Assembly: GCF_004403945.1 (NCBI RefSeq) | Contig: NZ_SOHM01000031.1 | Coordinates: forward strand, 398,532-462,531 | Reading direction: 5' to 3' | DNA: 64,000 bases | Source of the DNA: Cryobacterium lactosi | Lineage (GTDB): Bacteria; Actinomycetota; Actinomycetes; Actinomycetales; Microbacteriaceae | In this document: positions 53,871 through 62,243 of the stretch, in pieces | Numbering within the stretch: position 1 is the stretch's first letter | Layout: every line of letters begins with the position of its first letter | Program-made: the position numbers and the translations under genes | The notes under the pieces: model-generated | What the model was told of the DNA's origin: nothing | The model's input: only the letters and a program-made list of their open reading frames with translations | Database searches by the model: none

Positions 53871-55961
53871 ATGACCCTCACCGACGTTTCAGTCTCCACC
53901 TTGGCCGCGCCGCATCCGCTCGGCAGCCTCAGCACAGCCGAATTCACCGCCATCCGCGACATCGTCATCAACGCGGACGGTTTCACCGACACGACCAGGT
54001 TCGCCTATGTGGGCCTGGCCGAACCGCACAAGCGGGAGGTGCTCGCCTGGCAGGCCGGCACCGGGCCGCTGCCCGACCGCAAGGCCCGGGTGATGCTGCT
54101 GGACATGGCGACCGGACGCTCCACCGACAACATCGTGTCGCTGGGCGGCGGCGCGGTCGGCGGCGGCGTGATCGAGAGCACCCACGTGCTGGACGGCTCG
54201 GCCGGGCAGTTGCCCATTCTCGACACCGAGTTCGAGGCCATCGCCGGCATCGTCAACGCCGACCCGCGCTGGGTGGCCGCACTGGCCGAGCGGGGCACGA
54301 CCATCGACGAGGTCGTCGTCGTGCCGCTCTCGGCCGGCTACTACGACCTGCCGGAGGAGATCGGCCGCCGCATCGTGCGGGTGCTGGCGTTCCGGCAGGA
54401 CTACCCGACAGACCACCCGTGGGCGCACCCCGTCGATGGCCTCTGCGCCTACGTGGACACCGCGGCGGGCACCATCACCCGGCTGATTGACGCGGCCACC
54501 GTGGCCATTCCGGCCGAGGGCGGCAACTTCAACGACCCGGCCGTGCAGGGCGAACCGCTCACCACGCTCAAGCCCATCGTGATCAGCCAGCCGGAGGGGC
54601 CGAGCTTCGCCGTGGACGGCGAATGGGTCACCTGGGCGAACTGGAAATTCCAGGTGGGCTTCGACACCCGCGAGGGACTGGTGCTGCGCCAACTCTCGTT
54701 CACGGACGCCGGCGAGGAACGCCCGATCATCTACCGGGCGTCGATCAACGAGATGCTGGTGCCCTACGGCGACCCGTCGCCGGTGCGGTTCTGGCAGAAC
54801 TACTTCGACACCGGCGAGTACCTCTTCGGCCGGTACACCAATTCGCTCGCGCTCGGCTGCGACTGTGTGGGCGAGATCAGATACTTCGACGCCGTGCTGG
54901 CCGACGAACTCGGCAACCCGTTCACCATTCCCAACGGCATCTGCATGCACGAGGAGGACGTGGGAACGCTGTGGAAGCACAGCGACCTCTTCACCGGCGC
55001 CCACGAGGTGCGCCGGCAGCGCCGCCTGGTGATCAGCTTCTTCACCACCGTGGGCAACTACGACTACGGCTTCTACTGGTACCTGTCGCTTGACGGCACC
55101 ATCGAGTGCGAGGCCAAGCTCACCGGGGTGCTGTTCACGTCGGCGTACCCCGGCATTGCCGCCCCTGGCGCCACGCACGATGCGGGAGCAGACTACCCGT
55201 ATGCCAGCGAGGTCGCCCCGGGGCTCGGTGCCCCGTACCACCAGCACCTCTTCAGCGCGCGGCTGGACATGACGGTCGACGGCACGGCGAACGCCGTCGA
55301 CGAGATCGAGGCCGTGCGGCTGCCGATGGGCCCTGGCAACGAACACGGCAACGCCTTCACCATGAAGAGCACCAGGCTGGCCAGCGAGGCCGCCTCGGGG
55401 CGGCTCGCCGACGCATCCGTCGCCCGGTCATGGCACATCGTGAACACCGAGAAGACCAACCGGATGGGCCGGCCCACCGGGTACGCCCTGCTGCCCGAGG
55501 CCAACCCCACGCTGATGGCCGACCCGCAGTCGTCGATCGCCAAGCGGGCCGAGTTCGCCACCAAGCACCTCTTCGTGACGCAGTACGATCCGTCGGAGAA
55601 ATACGCCGCCGGCGACTTCGTACACCAGAACCCGGGCGGCGACGGCATCACCAAATACATCGCGGATGACGCCTCCATCGATGGCGAGGACATCGTGCTC
55701 TGGCACACCTTCGGTCCGACCCACTTCCCGCGGGTGGAGGACTGGCCGGTGATGCCGGTGGACTACGCCAAGTTCACCCTCAAGCCGTACGGCTTCTTCG
55801 GCGCGAACCCCACCCTGAACGTGCCGGCGAGCGAACCCGTGGCGCACTGCTCACACGGCGGTGAGCCGGAGGTGCACGCGGCGCATGCGTCGCCTGCTGC
55901 GGCTTCGGCGGCTTCGGCTGCCGGCGGCTCTGCGTGCGCGGGCCACGCGGACCACGCGTAG
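53871..55961 (+). CDS. Copper-containing primary-amine oxidase with His/Cys-rich tail
   Basis: 696 residues from the ATG at 53871. The topaquinone precursor is Tyr397 in the NYDY motif (TVGNYDYGFYWYLSLDG). The copper ligands include HQHLFSARLDM and the later histidine in WHTFGPTHFPR. The enzyme oxidises primary amines (phenylethylamine or tyramine type) to aldehyde, ammonia and H2O2. No signal peptide is seen. The last ~40 residues (AHCSHGGEPEVHAAH...GSACAGHADHA) are a His/Cys/Ala-rich extension beyond the usual domain. It belongs to the operon with the preceding permease. Confidence 0.92.
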   Translation: MTLTDVSVSTLAAPHPLGSLSTAEFTAIRDIVINADGFTDTTRFAYVGLAEPHKREVLAWQAGTGPLPDRKARVMLLDMATGRSTDNIVSLGGGAVGGGVIESTHVLDGSAGQLPILDTEFEAIAGIVNADPRWVAALAERGTTIDEVVVVPLSAGYYDLPEEIGRRIVRVLAFRQDYPTDHPWAHPVDGLCAYVDTAAGTITRLIDAATVAIPAEGGNFNDPAVQGEPLTTLKPIVISQPEGPSFAVDGEWVTWANWKFQVGFDTREGLVLRQLSFTDAGEERPIIYRASINEMLVPYGDPSPVRFWQNYFDTGEYLFGRYTNSLALGCDCVGEIRYFDAVLADELGNPFTIPNGICMHEEDVGTLWKHSDLFTGAHEVRRQRRLVISFFTTVGNYDYGFYWYLSLDGTIECEAKLTGVLFTSAYPGIAAPGATHDAGADYPYASEVAPGLGAPYHQHLFSARLDMTVDGTANAVDEIEAVRLPMGPGNEHGNAFTMKSTRLASEAASGRLADASVARSWHIVNTEKTNRMGRPTGYALLPEANPTLMADPQSSIAKRAEFATKHLFVTQYDPSEKYAAGDFVHQNPGGDGITKYIADDASIDGEDIVLWHTFGPTHFPRVEDWPVMPVDYAKFTLKPYGFFGANPTLNVPASEPVAHCSHGGEPEVHAAHASPAAASAASAAGGSACAGHADHA

Positions 55962-55987
55962 CCAACACCGGACGGAGGCGAGCCCGG

Positions 55988-56569
55988 ATGATTCCCACCC
56001 TGCACCTGATCATGATCGTCGCGGCGGCGTCGAGCCTGTGCTGTGTGCTCGGCAGCCGGCGCACCCGGTCGGTCACGGCCGTGGGCGGCACGGTGCTCAT
56101 GGCCGCGGCCATGGCCGACCTGGCCCTCGGGCTGGTCGGCCTCGCTCCGCTGGCCTGGACCGTGATCCTGTTGGCCTGGGCAATGGTGTCCGCCGGTGCC
56201 GCCAGGTGGCGGCACGGCCTGCCGACGGCGGTGCACACCCTGTCGGCGCACGCTGCATCCCCCGCCGCGGCGGTGGGCCGTCGGCACCTGCACCTGCTGC
56301 ACCAGCTCGGGCTGGTGGTGGTAGCCGGGCAGATCGCCCTGGGCGGTGCAATGACCGGCGGGGCCATGACCGGGGGCGCGGGCGCGGGCGACATGACGCA
56401 TCCGCACTCGGTGTCGATCTTCGTCGCCGTGGTCTGTGTCGCCGGGGCCTTCTTCGTGCTCGCCGCCGCCGCCATGGTGCTCGTCGGCCAGCGCAGCACG
56501 CCGGAGCGCGGCAACCTGCTGAGCATGTCGGTCATGACGGCCGCGATGGCCGTGATGCCCTTCGGGTGA
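55988..56569 (+). CDS. Small Met/His-containing multi-helix membrane protein
   Basis: 193 residues from the ATG at 55988 with GGAGG upstream, 26 bp after the amine oxidase stop. Five or so hydrophobic helices; loops contain HLHLLHQ and MTHPHS, and Met/His residues are frequent (MTGGAMTGG). I do not recognise the family (it may be DUF5134-like). The metal-ligand-rich composition and place suggest copper handling for the amine oxidase, which is inference. Confidence 0.65.
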   Translation: MIPTLHLIMIVAAASSLCCVLGSRRTRSVTAVGGTVLMAAAMADLALGLVGLAPLAWTVILLAWAMVSAGAARWRHGLPTAVHTLSAHAASPAAAVGRRHLHLLHQLGLVVVAGQIALGGAMTGGAMTGGAGAGDMTHPHSVSIFVAVVCVAGAFFVLAAAAMVLVGQRSTPERGNLLSMSVMTAAMAVMPFG

Positions 56570-56602
56570 GCGCAGGCTCCGGCGCCACGCGCACGGTTAG
56601 AG

Positions 56603-56663
56603 GGAAATAGTGAGTTTTCTAGGCCGCAATTGCACTTGGGTTCAAGACAAACTCACTATTTCC
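56603..56663. repeat. 15-bp perfect inverted repeat with 31-nt loop
   Basis: GGAAATAGTGAGTTT (56603-56617) and AAACTCACTATTTCC (56649-56663). The right arm contains the TAG stop of the minus-strand GNAT gene and the left arm contains TAG and TGA. It lies between convergent genes, so it could act as a bidirectional terminator, though it lacks a clean T-run. Confidence 0.75.
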
Positions 56664-57258
56664 TTGTCTGCTCGCGGCCCGACTCCCACCGCACCTCGCC
56701 GTCGTGCACGTGGGCGGTGGGGTGCAGGTGCTGGTGACGGGCCACCGTCTGGGATGCGACGTGGTCGGGGTGGATGAACGCTGCGAACCCGGTGATGCCC
56801 TGGCCGCGCAGGAACCGCATCATCCTGCGGGTGGCTTCGGATGCGAGACCCTGGCCCTGGTTCGCGCTGCCGATGAGCCAGGCCAGGTCGGCCACCACGC
56901 CATCCGGTGCCGGAAGCCCAGCGTTCGGAAGCACAGTGCCCGGAAGCACGGTGCCCGGAAGCACAGTGCCCAAGTGGACCGTGGCCTGCACGAATCCCAC
57001 GGGCACAGCCGCATCCCGCCGATTCACGATCCAGTTCAACCACCGCTGCGTGCCGTCCTGCGTGCCGCCGACGACCTGGGCCGCGTACCGGTTCCGCAAC
57101 TGCTCCAGCGTCGGGGGTTCACCCCCGGTGAAGCGGTAGAGCGCGTCGTCGGCCAGCACGCTGACCATCGGAGCGGCATGGTCCACCGAGAGCGGCGTCA
57201 GAGTCAGGCGTTCGGACTCCAGCCGAGAGGCGACGGGCCACGGCGTGCGCGCGAGCAT
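56656..57258 (-). CDS. GNAT family N-acetyltransferase with internal tandem repeat
   Basis: 200 residues from the ATG at 57258, preceded by GCAGGAGTT, which makes this start clear. The GNAT core is seen as LTLTPLSVDHA, VVADLAWLIGSANQGQGLASEATRRMM, GFAAFIHPDHVASQTVARHQHL, the RimJ/RimL-like subgroup. A 15-bp repeat inserts GTVLP three times in the loop before the acetyl-CoA motif. Its ribosome site is the right arm of an inverted repeat in its leader. Substrate unknown. Confidence 0.83.
   Translation of the reverse strand: MLARTPWPVASRLESERLTLTPLSVDHAAPMVSVLADDALYRFTGGEPPTLEQLRNRYAAQVVGGTQDGTQRWLNWIVNRRDAAVPVGFVQATVHLGTVLPGTVLPGTVLPNAGLPAPDGVVADLAWLIGSANQGQGLASEATRRMMRFLRGQGITGFAAFIHPDHVASQTVARHQHLHPTAHVHDGEVRWESGREQTRK
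56927..56971 (-). repeat. 15-bp tandem repeat in the GNAT gene, 3 copies
   Basis: Three units of GGAAGCACAGTGCCC (plus-strand sense; middle copy CGG for CAG) encode GTVLP on the minus strand. They lie in a surface loop of the acetyltransferase. Confidence 0.9.
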
Positions 57259-57332
57259 AACTCCTGCAATTCTCGGCCGGTTGGTCCCGATTGGCCGGTT
57301 GTGGGCCTGTCGGGGGAATCTAGCAGGAGTTA
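57258..57332 (-). promoter_or_regulatory. Inverted repeat masking the GNAT ribosome binding site
   Basis: In the GNAT leader, a TAACTCCTGC arm (57332-57323 in mRNA sense) is perfectly complementary to GCAGGAGTTA (57267-57258), which is the Shine-Dalgarno plus the A of the ATG. ATTC/GAAT pairs extend the helix after a small internal loop. The intervening part contains AACCGGCC twice. This could be a translation-control hairpin. Confidence 0.55.
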
Positions 57333-57365
57333 CGGACTCTGCCGGGGTTGAGGCGCCGGCGCGGG

Positions 57366-58082
57366 TCAGGCCTGCGCCACCGGGGCGTGGTGCGGGCGGC
57401 CGGCGGCGTGGCCGATCGCGGTGACGGCGAGGGTGATCACCGCGGTGAGGGCGATGCCCCAACCGATGTGCACCATGAGCAGCAGGGCGCCCACACCGGC
57501 GCCGGCCAGGATCAGCACGATAGCGGCCAGACGGCGGAACCAGGGCTGGTTCTTGGCGCCGCCGAAGCGGGAGTCCGCGGCGAAGCCGGTGATGGTGGAG
57601 GTGACGACGACCGTGGTGACGTCCTTCACCGCGATGTGGCGGGCCACGGCGGCCTGCAGGCCCATCACGGCGGCCAGGAACCCGGTCACGATCAGGTCGA
57701 ACGGTGCCGGGGGCGTGCCGCCCACTGCGAACAGGAACACCGCCAGAACGGCCATGATCACGCCGACCGCGCCGAACAGCACGGTTGCCTCTGTGGTCCA
57801 GCCGAACTTCACGTGGCGCAGCACCCGGCCGCCGACCGCGGCACCGATCATGAAGGTGAACAGGGCGATGAGCGGGCCCACCACGGGCAGGTCATCGGCG
57901 CCGGCGATGGCCATGCCCAGGATGACGACGTTGCCGGTCATATTGCCGGTGAACACCTTGTCCAGGCCCAGATACCCCACCGCATCCGCCACCCCGGTGG
58001 AGAAGGTGAGAGCGAGCATCAGGCCGAGGTGCAGGTGATCCGGCTTGCTGCGCAGACGGTGGATGACGGGAGTGGAGGGCAC
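57366..58082 (-). CDS. YoaK/DUF1275 family membrane protein
   Basis: 238 residues starting at GTG 58082. Six hydrophobic helices with the family's conserved LTFSTGVADAVGYLGLDKVFTGNMTGNVV, then GFLAAVMGLQAAVARHIAVKDVTTVVVTSTITGFAADSR. DUF1275 proteins are uncharacterised inner-membrane proteins found near transporters and stress genes. It faces away from the amidase cluster and starts 141 bp from it. Confidence 0.9.
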   Translation of the reverse strand: MPSTPVIHRLRSKPDHLHLGLMLALTFSTGVADAVGYLGLDKVFTGNMTGNVVILGMAIAGADDLPVVGPLIALFTFMIGAAVGGRVLRHVKFGWTTEATVLFGAVGVIMAVLAVFLFAVGGTPPAPFDLIVTGFLAAVMGLQAAVARHIAVKDVTTVVVTSTITGFAADSRFGGAKNQPWFRRLAAIVLILAGAGVGALLLMVHIGWGIALTAVITLAVTAIGHAAGRPHHAPVAQA

Positions 58083-58223
58083 GGCGGTCCTATCGGCTCG
58101 GGAATTGTCACGGTAGTGGCTGGTCGTGCCTGGCGCAAAACTGGCGCTACTCTCGACCAACGGGGATGCGCCGGCCAGCCGGCGACGATCCGGTTCCCGC
58201 CCCACGATCCGAAAAGGCGCGTC

Positions 58224-59306
58224 ATGCCATTCGACATCCTGCAGCCCGGCACCGGGCCCATCCGCGCCGCGCACTACCTGCCCGCCACCCCGGCCACCGT
58301 GCTCTGGGGCCGGTTGCCCTGTGCGACGGATGCCCCGGCCCTCACGATCGACGCCGGCACCGAGGTGACCATCGACACGATCAGCCACGAGGGCGTGCTC
58401 GAAGACCAGGGCCGCGACCCGGTGGCCTTCTTCGCCGGCCACGGTGTCGACCGGGCGGGGGTGCTCGACGACGCCGTGCTGCTGGCCGGCTCGGACAGCC
58501 CGCGCGACCCTCGGCTGGACGGCCCGCACCTGGTCACCGGCCCGATCCACGTGCGGGGCGCGAAGCCGGGCGACCTGCTCAAGATGACCGTGCTCGAGGC
58601 CACCCCGCGGGTGCCGTACGGCGTGATCTCCAACCGGCACGGCCGCGGCGCCCTGCCTGGCGAATACCCCCTCGGCGAGGGCAACGTGAGCGTCTTCGCC
58701 GCGCTCGAGGACACCGAGTCCGGCCAGGTCGGCACCCTGCCGCTCGTGCCCGGCGGCCCGCGCAGCGTGCACTTTCCGCTCAACCCGTTCTTGGGCATCA
58801 TGGGCGTCGCCGTCGCCGGCGCTGAACGCCCGCACTCGGTGCCGCCCGGCGCGCACGGCGGCAACATCGACATCAACCTGCTCACCGTGGGCTCGGCGCT
58901 GTACCTGCCCGTGCAGGTGCACGGCGCGCTGGCCTACGTGGGCGACCCGCACTTCGCCCAGGGCGACGGCGAGGTGGCGCTCACCGCCATGGAGGCGTCC
59001 CTGCGGGTGACCATCCGCTTCGACGTGGTGACCCAGGCCGATGCTCTCGCGGCATTCGGCGAACTGGTCGGGCCGCTGGCCGAGACGAGCGAGTTCCTGG
59101 TGCCCACCGGCATGGACGCCGACCTCGACGAGGCCGTGCGCCGGTGCGTGCGTGCCGCCATCGACCTGCTCGCCGCGCGCTACGGGATGGATCGCACCCT
59201 CGCCTACGCGTACTTGAGTGCCGCGACCGACTTCAACATCTCCCAGGTGGTCGACCTGGTGACCGGCGTGCACGCCCGCATCCGGGTGGCGGACTTCGAT
59301 GTCTGA
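58224..59306 (+). CDS. Acetamidase/formamidase family protein
   Basis: 360 residues from the ATG at 58224. Family motifs: VLWGRLPCATDAPALTI, TIDTISHEGVLEDQG, HLVTGPIHVRGAKPGDLLKM, GNIDINLLTVGSALYLPVQVHGAL and GDPHFAQGDGEVALTAMEA. These metal-dependent enzymes hydrolyse formamide or short amides to ammonia. It is the first gene of the amide/ureide cluster; its stop overlaps the next start by 8 bp. Confidence 0.92.
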   Translation: MPFDILQPGTGPIRAAHYLPATPATVLWGRLPCATDAPALTIDAGTEVTIDTISHEGVLEDQGRDPVAFFAGHGVDRAGVLDDAVLLAGSDSPRDPRLDGPHLVTGPIHVRGAKPGDLLKMTVLEATPRVPYGVISNRHGRGALPGEYPLGEGNVSVFAALEDTESGQVGTLPLVPGGPRSVHFPLNPFLGIMGVAVAGAERPHSVPPGAHGGNIDINLLTVGSALYLPVQVHGALAYVGDPHFAQGDGEVALTAMEASLRVTIRFDVVTQADALAAFGELVGPLAETSEFLVPTGMDADLDEAVRRCVRAAIDLLAARYGMDRTLAYAYLSAATDFNISQVVDLVTGVHARIRVADFDV

Positions 59307-60927
59307 GCCGCTGGCTGTGCCCGATTCGGCTGTGCCCACACCCACCACGGTGGCCGGCGACCTGCCGGATGGCCTGCTGGCCGCGTTCGCCGGGTACGAG
59401 AATGCCCTGGCCACGAACGACCTCGCCGCGCTCGACGCCTACTTCGCCGCCGGCGAGCACACCCTGCGCGGCGACGCCACCGGTCTGCTGGTGGGCCACG
59501 ACACGATCAGCGGCTTCCGCGGCGCCCGCGCCGGCACGGTGGCCAGGGGCATCCGGTCGCTGCACGTGCGGGTGATCGACCCGCGGCACGCCGTGATCGT
59601 CTCGGTCAACACCCCGGATGCCGGCGGCGCCGGCCTGGTCACCCAGCTCTGGGCTTTCGGCGAAGAAGGCACCTGGCAGGTGGAGGTGGCCCAGGTGGCC
59701 GCGCCGCCGGCCGCGATCAACCCCACGGTGTGGCGGCTGGTGGGCACCCCGCTGGTGGCTGCCCCCGACGACGCCTCGGACACCCTGGCCGGCGAGACCG
59801 TCGCCGTGAAGGACCTCTATGACATCGCCGGCTTCACAGTGGGCGCCGGCAACCCTGCCTACCTGCGCGAGGCCATGCCTGCCACCCGGACCGCCCCGGC
59901 CGTCGCGGCGCTGCTCGGCGCCGGCGCGAGCGTCACCGGTATCGCCCGGACCGACGAGTTCGCGTACAGCATCGCCGGCGACAACGAGCATTACGGCACC
60001 CCGCCCAACGTGCGGGTGCCCGGCGCCCTGCCGGGCGGCTCGTCGAGCGGACCGGCCGCCGCCGTGGCCCTGGGCCAGGCCAGCATCGGCCTGGCCACCG
60101 ACACGGCGGGCTCCATCCGGGTGCCCGCGTCGTACCAGGGCCTCTGGGGGCTTCGCAGCACTCACGGCGCCGTGGACCGCACCGGACTGATGCCGTTGGC
60201 TCCCTCGTTCGACACCGTCGGCTGGCTCACCCGCACACCGGGCGTGCTGCGGGCCGCCGCCGCCTCCTCACTCGACCCCGCTTTGCAGATCACAGCGCAG
60301 CAGGACACGGAGCCTGCCAGGTTCGCGGTGTCCGGTGCGCTCGTCTTCGCCGCTGACGAGGACGTGCAGACGGCCTTCGTCGCCGGGCTGGACCGGCTCA
60401 CCGACACCGCCCTGTTGCCGCCGCCGGACCTGGTCGACCTCGGCGATCTCGCCGAACTGCTGCGCATCTTCCGCATCGTTCAGGCCGCGGAGGCCTGGCG
60501 GGCCAACGGGGATTGGGTCACCGCCCACCCCGGCGCACTCGGGGCCGCCGTCGCGAGCCGGTTCGAGACGGCCTCCCGGAGCGACCCGCAAGCCGAGGCC
60601 GAGGCACGCACCGCTCTGGCCGCCGCCCGGGAGCGTCTGGACACGGTGTTGGACGGGCGCATCCTGCTGCTGCCGTCGGCGTCGTCGACGGCCCCGGCGC
60701 GGCAGACGAGCGCGGCCGCCATCGACGCGACCCGCACCGCGACGCTGACGATGACCAGCCTGGCCGGGATCGGCGGTTACCCGGCGCTGTCGGTGCCGCT
60801 CTTCGAGGCTCAGGGCAAGCCGGTCGGGCTCTGCCTGGTGGGGCCGCGGCACACCGACCTCGCCCTCATCGATATCGGGGCGGGATTCGACCGGGGACTC
60901 GCGGCCGGATTCGCGCCGAGGACGTGA
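59299..60927 (+). CDS. AtzH-like (DUF3225) and amidase-signature fusion protein
   Basis: 542 residues. The N-terminal ~130 residues are an AtzH-like/DUF3225 domain (FAGYENALATNDLAALDAYF, RGARAGTVARGIRSLHVRVID). Residues about 150-540 are an amidase: catalytic Lys171 (VAVKDLYD), GGSSSG at 246-251 and nucleophile Ser in DTAGSIRVPA. In cyanuric acid/biuret catabolism the free-standing AtzH and AtzE act on carboxylated ureas. The fusion suggests channelling between two hydrolytic steps. The substrate here is probably a urea- or ureide-derived amide, inferred from neighbours. Confidence 0.88.
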   Translation: MSEPLAVPDSAVPTPTTVAGDLPDGLLAAFAGYENALATNDLAALDAYFAAGEHTLRGDATGLLVGHDTISGFRGARAGTVARGIRSLHVRVIDPRHAVIVSVNTPDAGGAGLVTQLWAFGEEGTWQVEVAQVAAPPAAINPTVWRLVGTPLVAAPDDASDTLAGETVAVKDLYDIAGFTVGAGNPAYLREAMPATRTAPAVAALLGAGASVTGIARTDEFAYSIAGDNEHYGTPPNVRVPGALPGGSSSGPAAAVALGQASIGLATDTAGSIRVPASYQGLWGLRSTHGAVDRTGLMPLAPSFDTVGWLTRTPGVLRAAAASSLDPALQITAQQDTEPARFAVSGALVFAADEDVQTAFVAGLDRLTDTALLPPPDLVDLGDLAELLRIFRIVQAAEAWRANGDWVTAHPGALGAAVASRFETASRSDPQAEAEARTALAAARERLDTVLDGRILLLPSASSTAPARQTSAAAIDATRTATLTMTSLAGIGGYPALSVPLFEAQGKPVGLCLVGPRHTDLALIDIGAGFDRGLAAGFAPRT

Positions 60928-60933
60928 ACCGCG

Positions 60934-61011
60934 CGAAACACGACTGAAACACCTGTTGCGTAAACTGGGCACCTGAAACACATGATTCAGAACAGCCGAA
61001 GGGTGAAACAG
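60934..61011. promoter_or_regulatory. GAAACA operator-like array before the pucG gene
   Basis: GAAACA occurs at 60935, 60946, 60975 and 61005, i.e. at spacings of 11, 29 and 30 bp, three of them as TGAAACA. The 60973-60990 copy is inside an inverted repeat (CTGAA-N8-TTCAG). Such near-helical phasing suggests a regulator array, plausibly for the RpiR protein encoded at 63544. Confidence 0.45.
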
Positions 61012-61013
61012 TC

Positions 61014-62243
61014 ATTTCCAGTCTGCCGATCAATCCGCCGTCCCGTCTGCTGATGGGCCCGGGCCCCGTGAACGCCGACCCGCGGGTGTTGCGCGCCATG
61101 TCCGCCCAGCTGGTGGGCCAGTACGACCCGTCGATGACGGCGTACATGAACGAGACCATGGAGCTCTACCGGGGCGTCTTCAAGACCACGAACGAGCAGA
61201 CCCTGCTCATCGACGGGACCTCCAGGGCCGGCATCGAGGCGGCTCTGGTGTCGCTGATCAGCCCCGGCGACCGGGTGCTGGTGCCCATCTTCGGCCGGTT
61301 CGGCCACCTGCTGCGCGAGATCGCCGAACGTGCCGGCGCCGAGGTGCACGTGCGGGAGGTCGAGTGGGGCACGGTGTTCACCCCCGCCCAGATCGAGCAG
61401 GCCATCCGCGAGACCAAGCCGGCCCTGCTGGCGATCGTGCACGGCGACACCTCCACCACCGTGGCCCAGCCGCTCGACGAGCTCGGCGACATCTGCGCCA
61501 GGCACGGTGTGCTGTTCTACACCGACGTCACCGCGTCGCTGGCCGGCAACACCTTCGAGGCGGATGCCTGGGGCCTGGACGCCGTGACCGCCGGCCTGCA
61601 GAAATGCCTGGGCGGCCCCTCCGGCTCCGCCCCCGCCACCTTCTCGCCCCGCGCTGTCGAGGTGATCAATGCCCGTAAGAGCATCGAAGCGGGCATCCGC
61701 GAGGCCGGCGACGCCGTGAGCGCGCACCCGATCCGCTCCAACTATTTCGACCTGTCGATGATCTTCGACTACTGGGGCCCGAAACGGCTGAACCACCACA
61801 CCGAGGCCACCACCATGCTCTACGGCGCGCGGGAGTGCGCCCGGCTGCTGGTGGACGAGGGGATCGACGCGGCCGTTGAGCGGCACCGGCTGCACGGTGC
61901 CGCGATGCTCGCGGGTGTGCAGGGCCTGGGCCTGGCCGTCTTCGGCGACCTCGAACACCGGATGAACAACGTCGTGGCCGTGCGCATCCCCGAGGGCGTC
62001 ACCGGCGACGCCGTGCGCGGCGAGCTGCTGAACGACTTCGGCATCGAGATCGGTACCTCGTTCGGCCCGCTGCACGGCAAGGTCTGGCGCATCGGCACCA
62101 TGGGGTACAACGCCCGCAAGGACACCGTGCTCACCACCCTGGCCGCCCTCGAGCAGGTGCTGCGCCGCTCCGGCGCCACCGTGACCGGCGGCGGCGGAGT
62201 GGGCGCCGCATACGAGGTGTACCAGGACGCCGCCGGCTCATGA
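61014..62243 (+). CDS. pucG: PucG-like class V aminotransferase (ureidoglycine-glyoxylate), apparent ATT start
   Basis: 409 residues if translation begins at ATT 61014 (GAAGGGTG upstream). The first in-frame ATG (61053) would drop SSLPINPPSRLL, a segment that homologues keep before MGPGP. No ATG, GTG or TTG exists in frame between the upstream gene and 61053 close enough to serve. The fold is class V: MGPGPVNADPRVLRAMSAQLVGQYDP, GTSRAGIEAAL, PLP site HGDTSTT...FYTDVTASLAGN and AGLQKCLGGPSG with the lysine. The enzyme transaminates ureidoglycine with glyoxylate in allantoin breakdown; alternative: serine/alanine-glyoxylate aminotransferase. Confidence 0.85.
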   Translation: MSSLPINPPSRLLMGPGPVNADPRVLRAMSAQLVGQYDPSMTAYMNETMELYRGVFKTTNEQTLLIDGTSRAGIEAALVSLISPGDRVLVPIFGRFGHLLREIAERAGAEVHVREVEWGTVFTPAQIEQAIRETKPALLAIVHGDTSTTVAQPLDELGDICARHGVLFYTDVTASLAGNTFEADAWGLDAVTAGLQKCLGGPSGSAPATFSPRAVEVINARKSIEAGIREAGDAVSAHPIRSNYFDLSMIFDYWGPKRLNHHTEATTMLYGARECARLLVDEGIDAAVERHRLHGAAMLAGVQGLGLAVFGDLEHRMNNVVAVRIPEGVTGDAVRGELLNDFGIEIGTSFGPLHGKVWRIGTMGYNARKDTVLTTLAALEQVLRRSGATVTGGGGVGAAYEVYQDAAGS

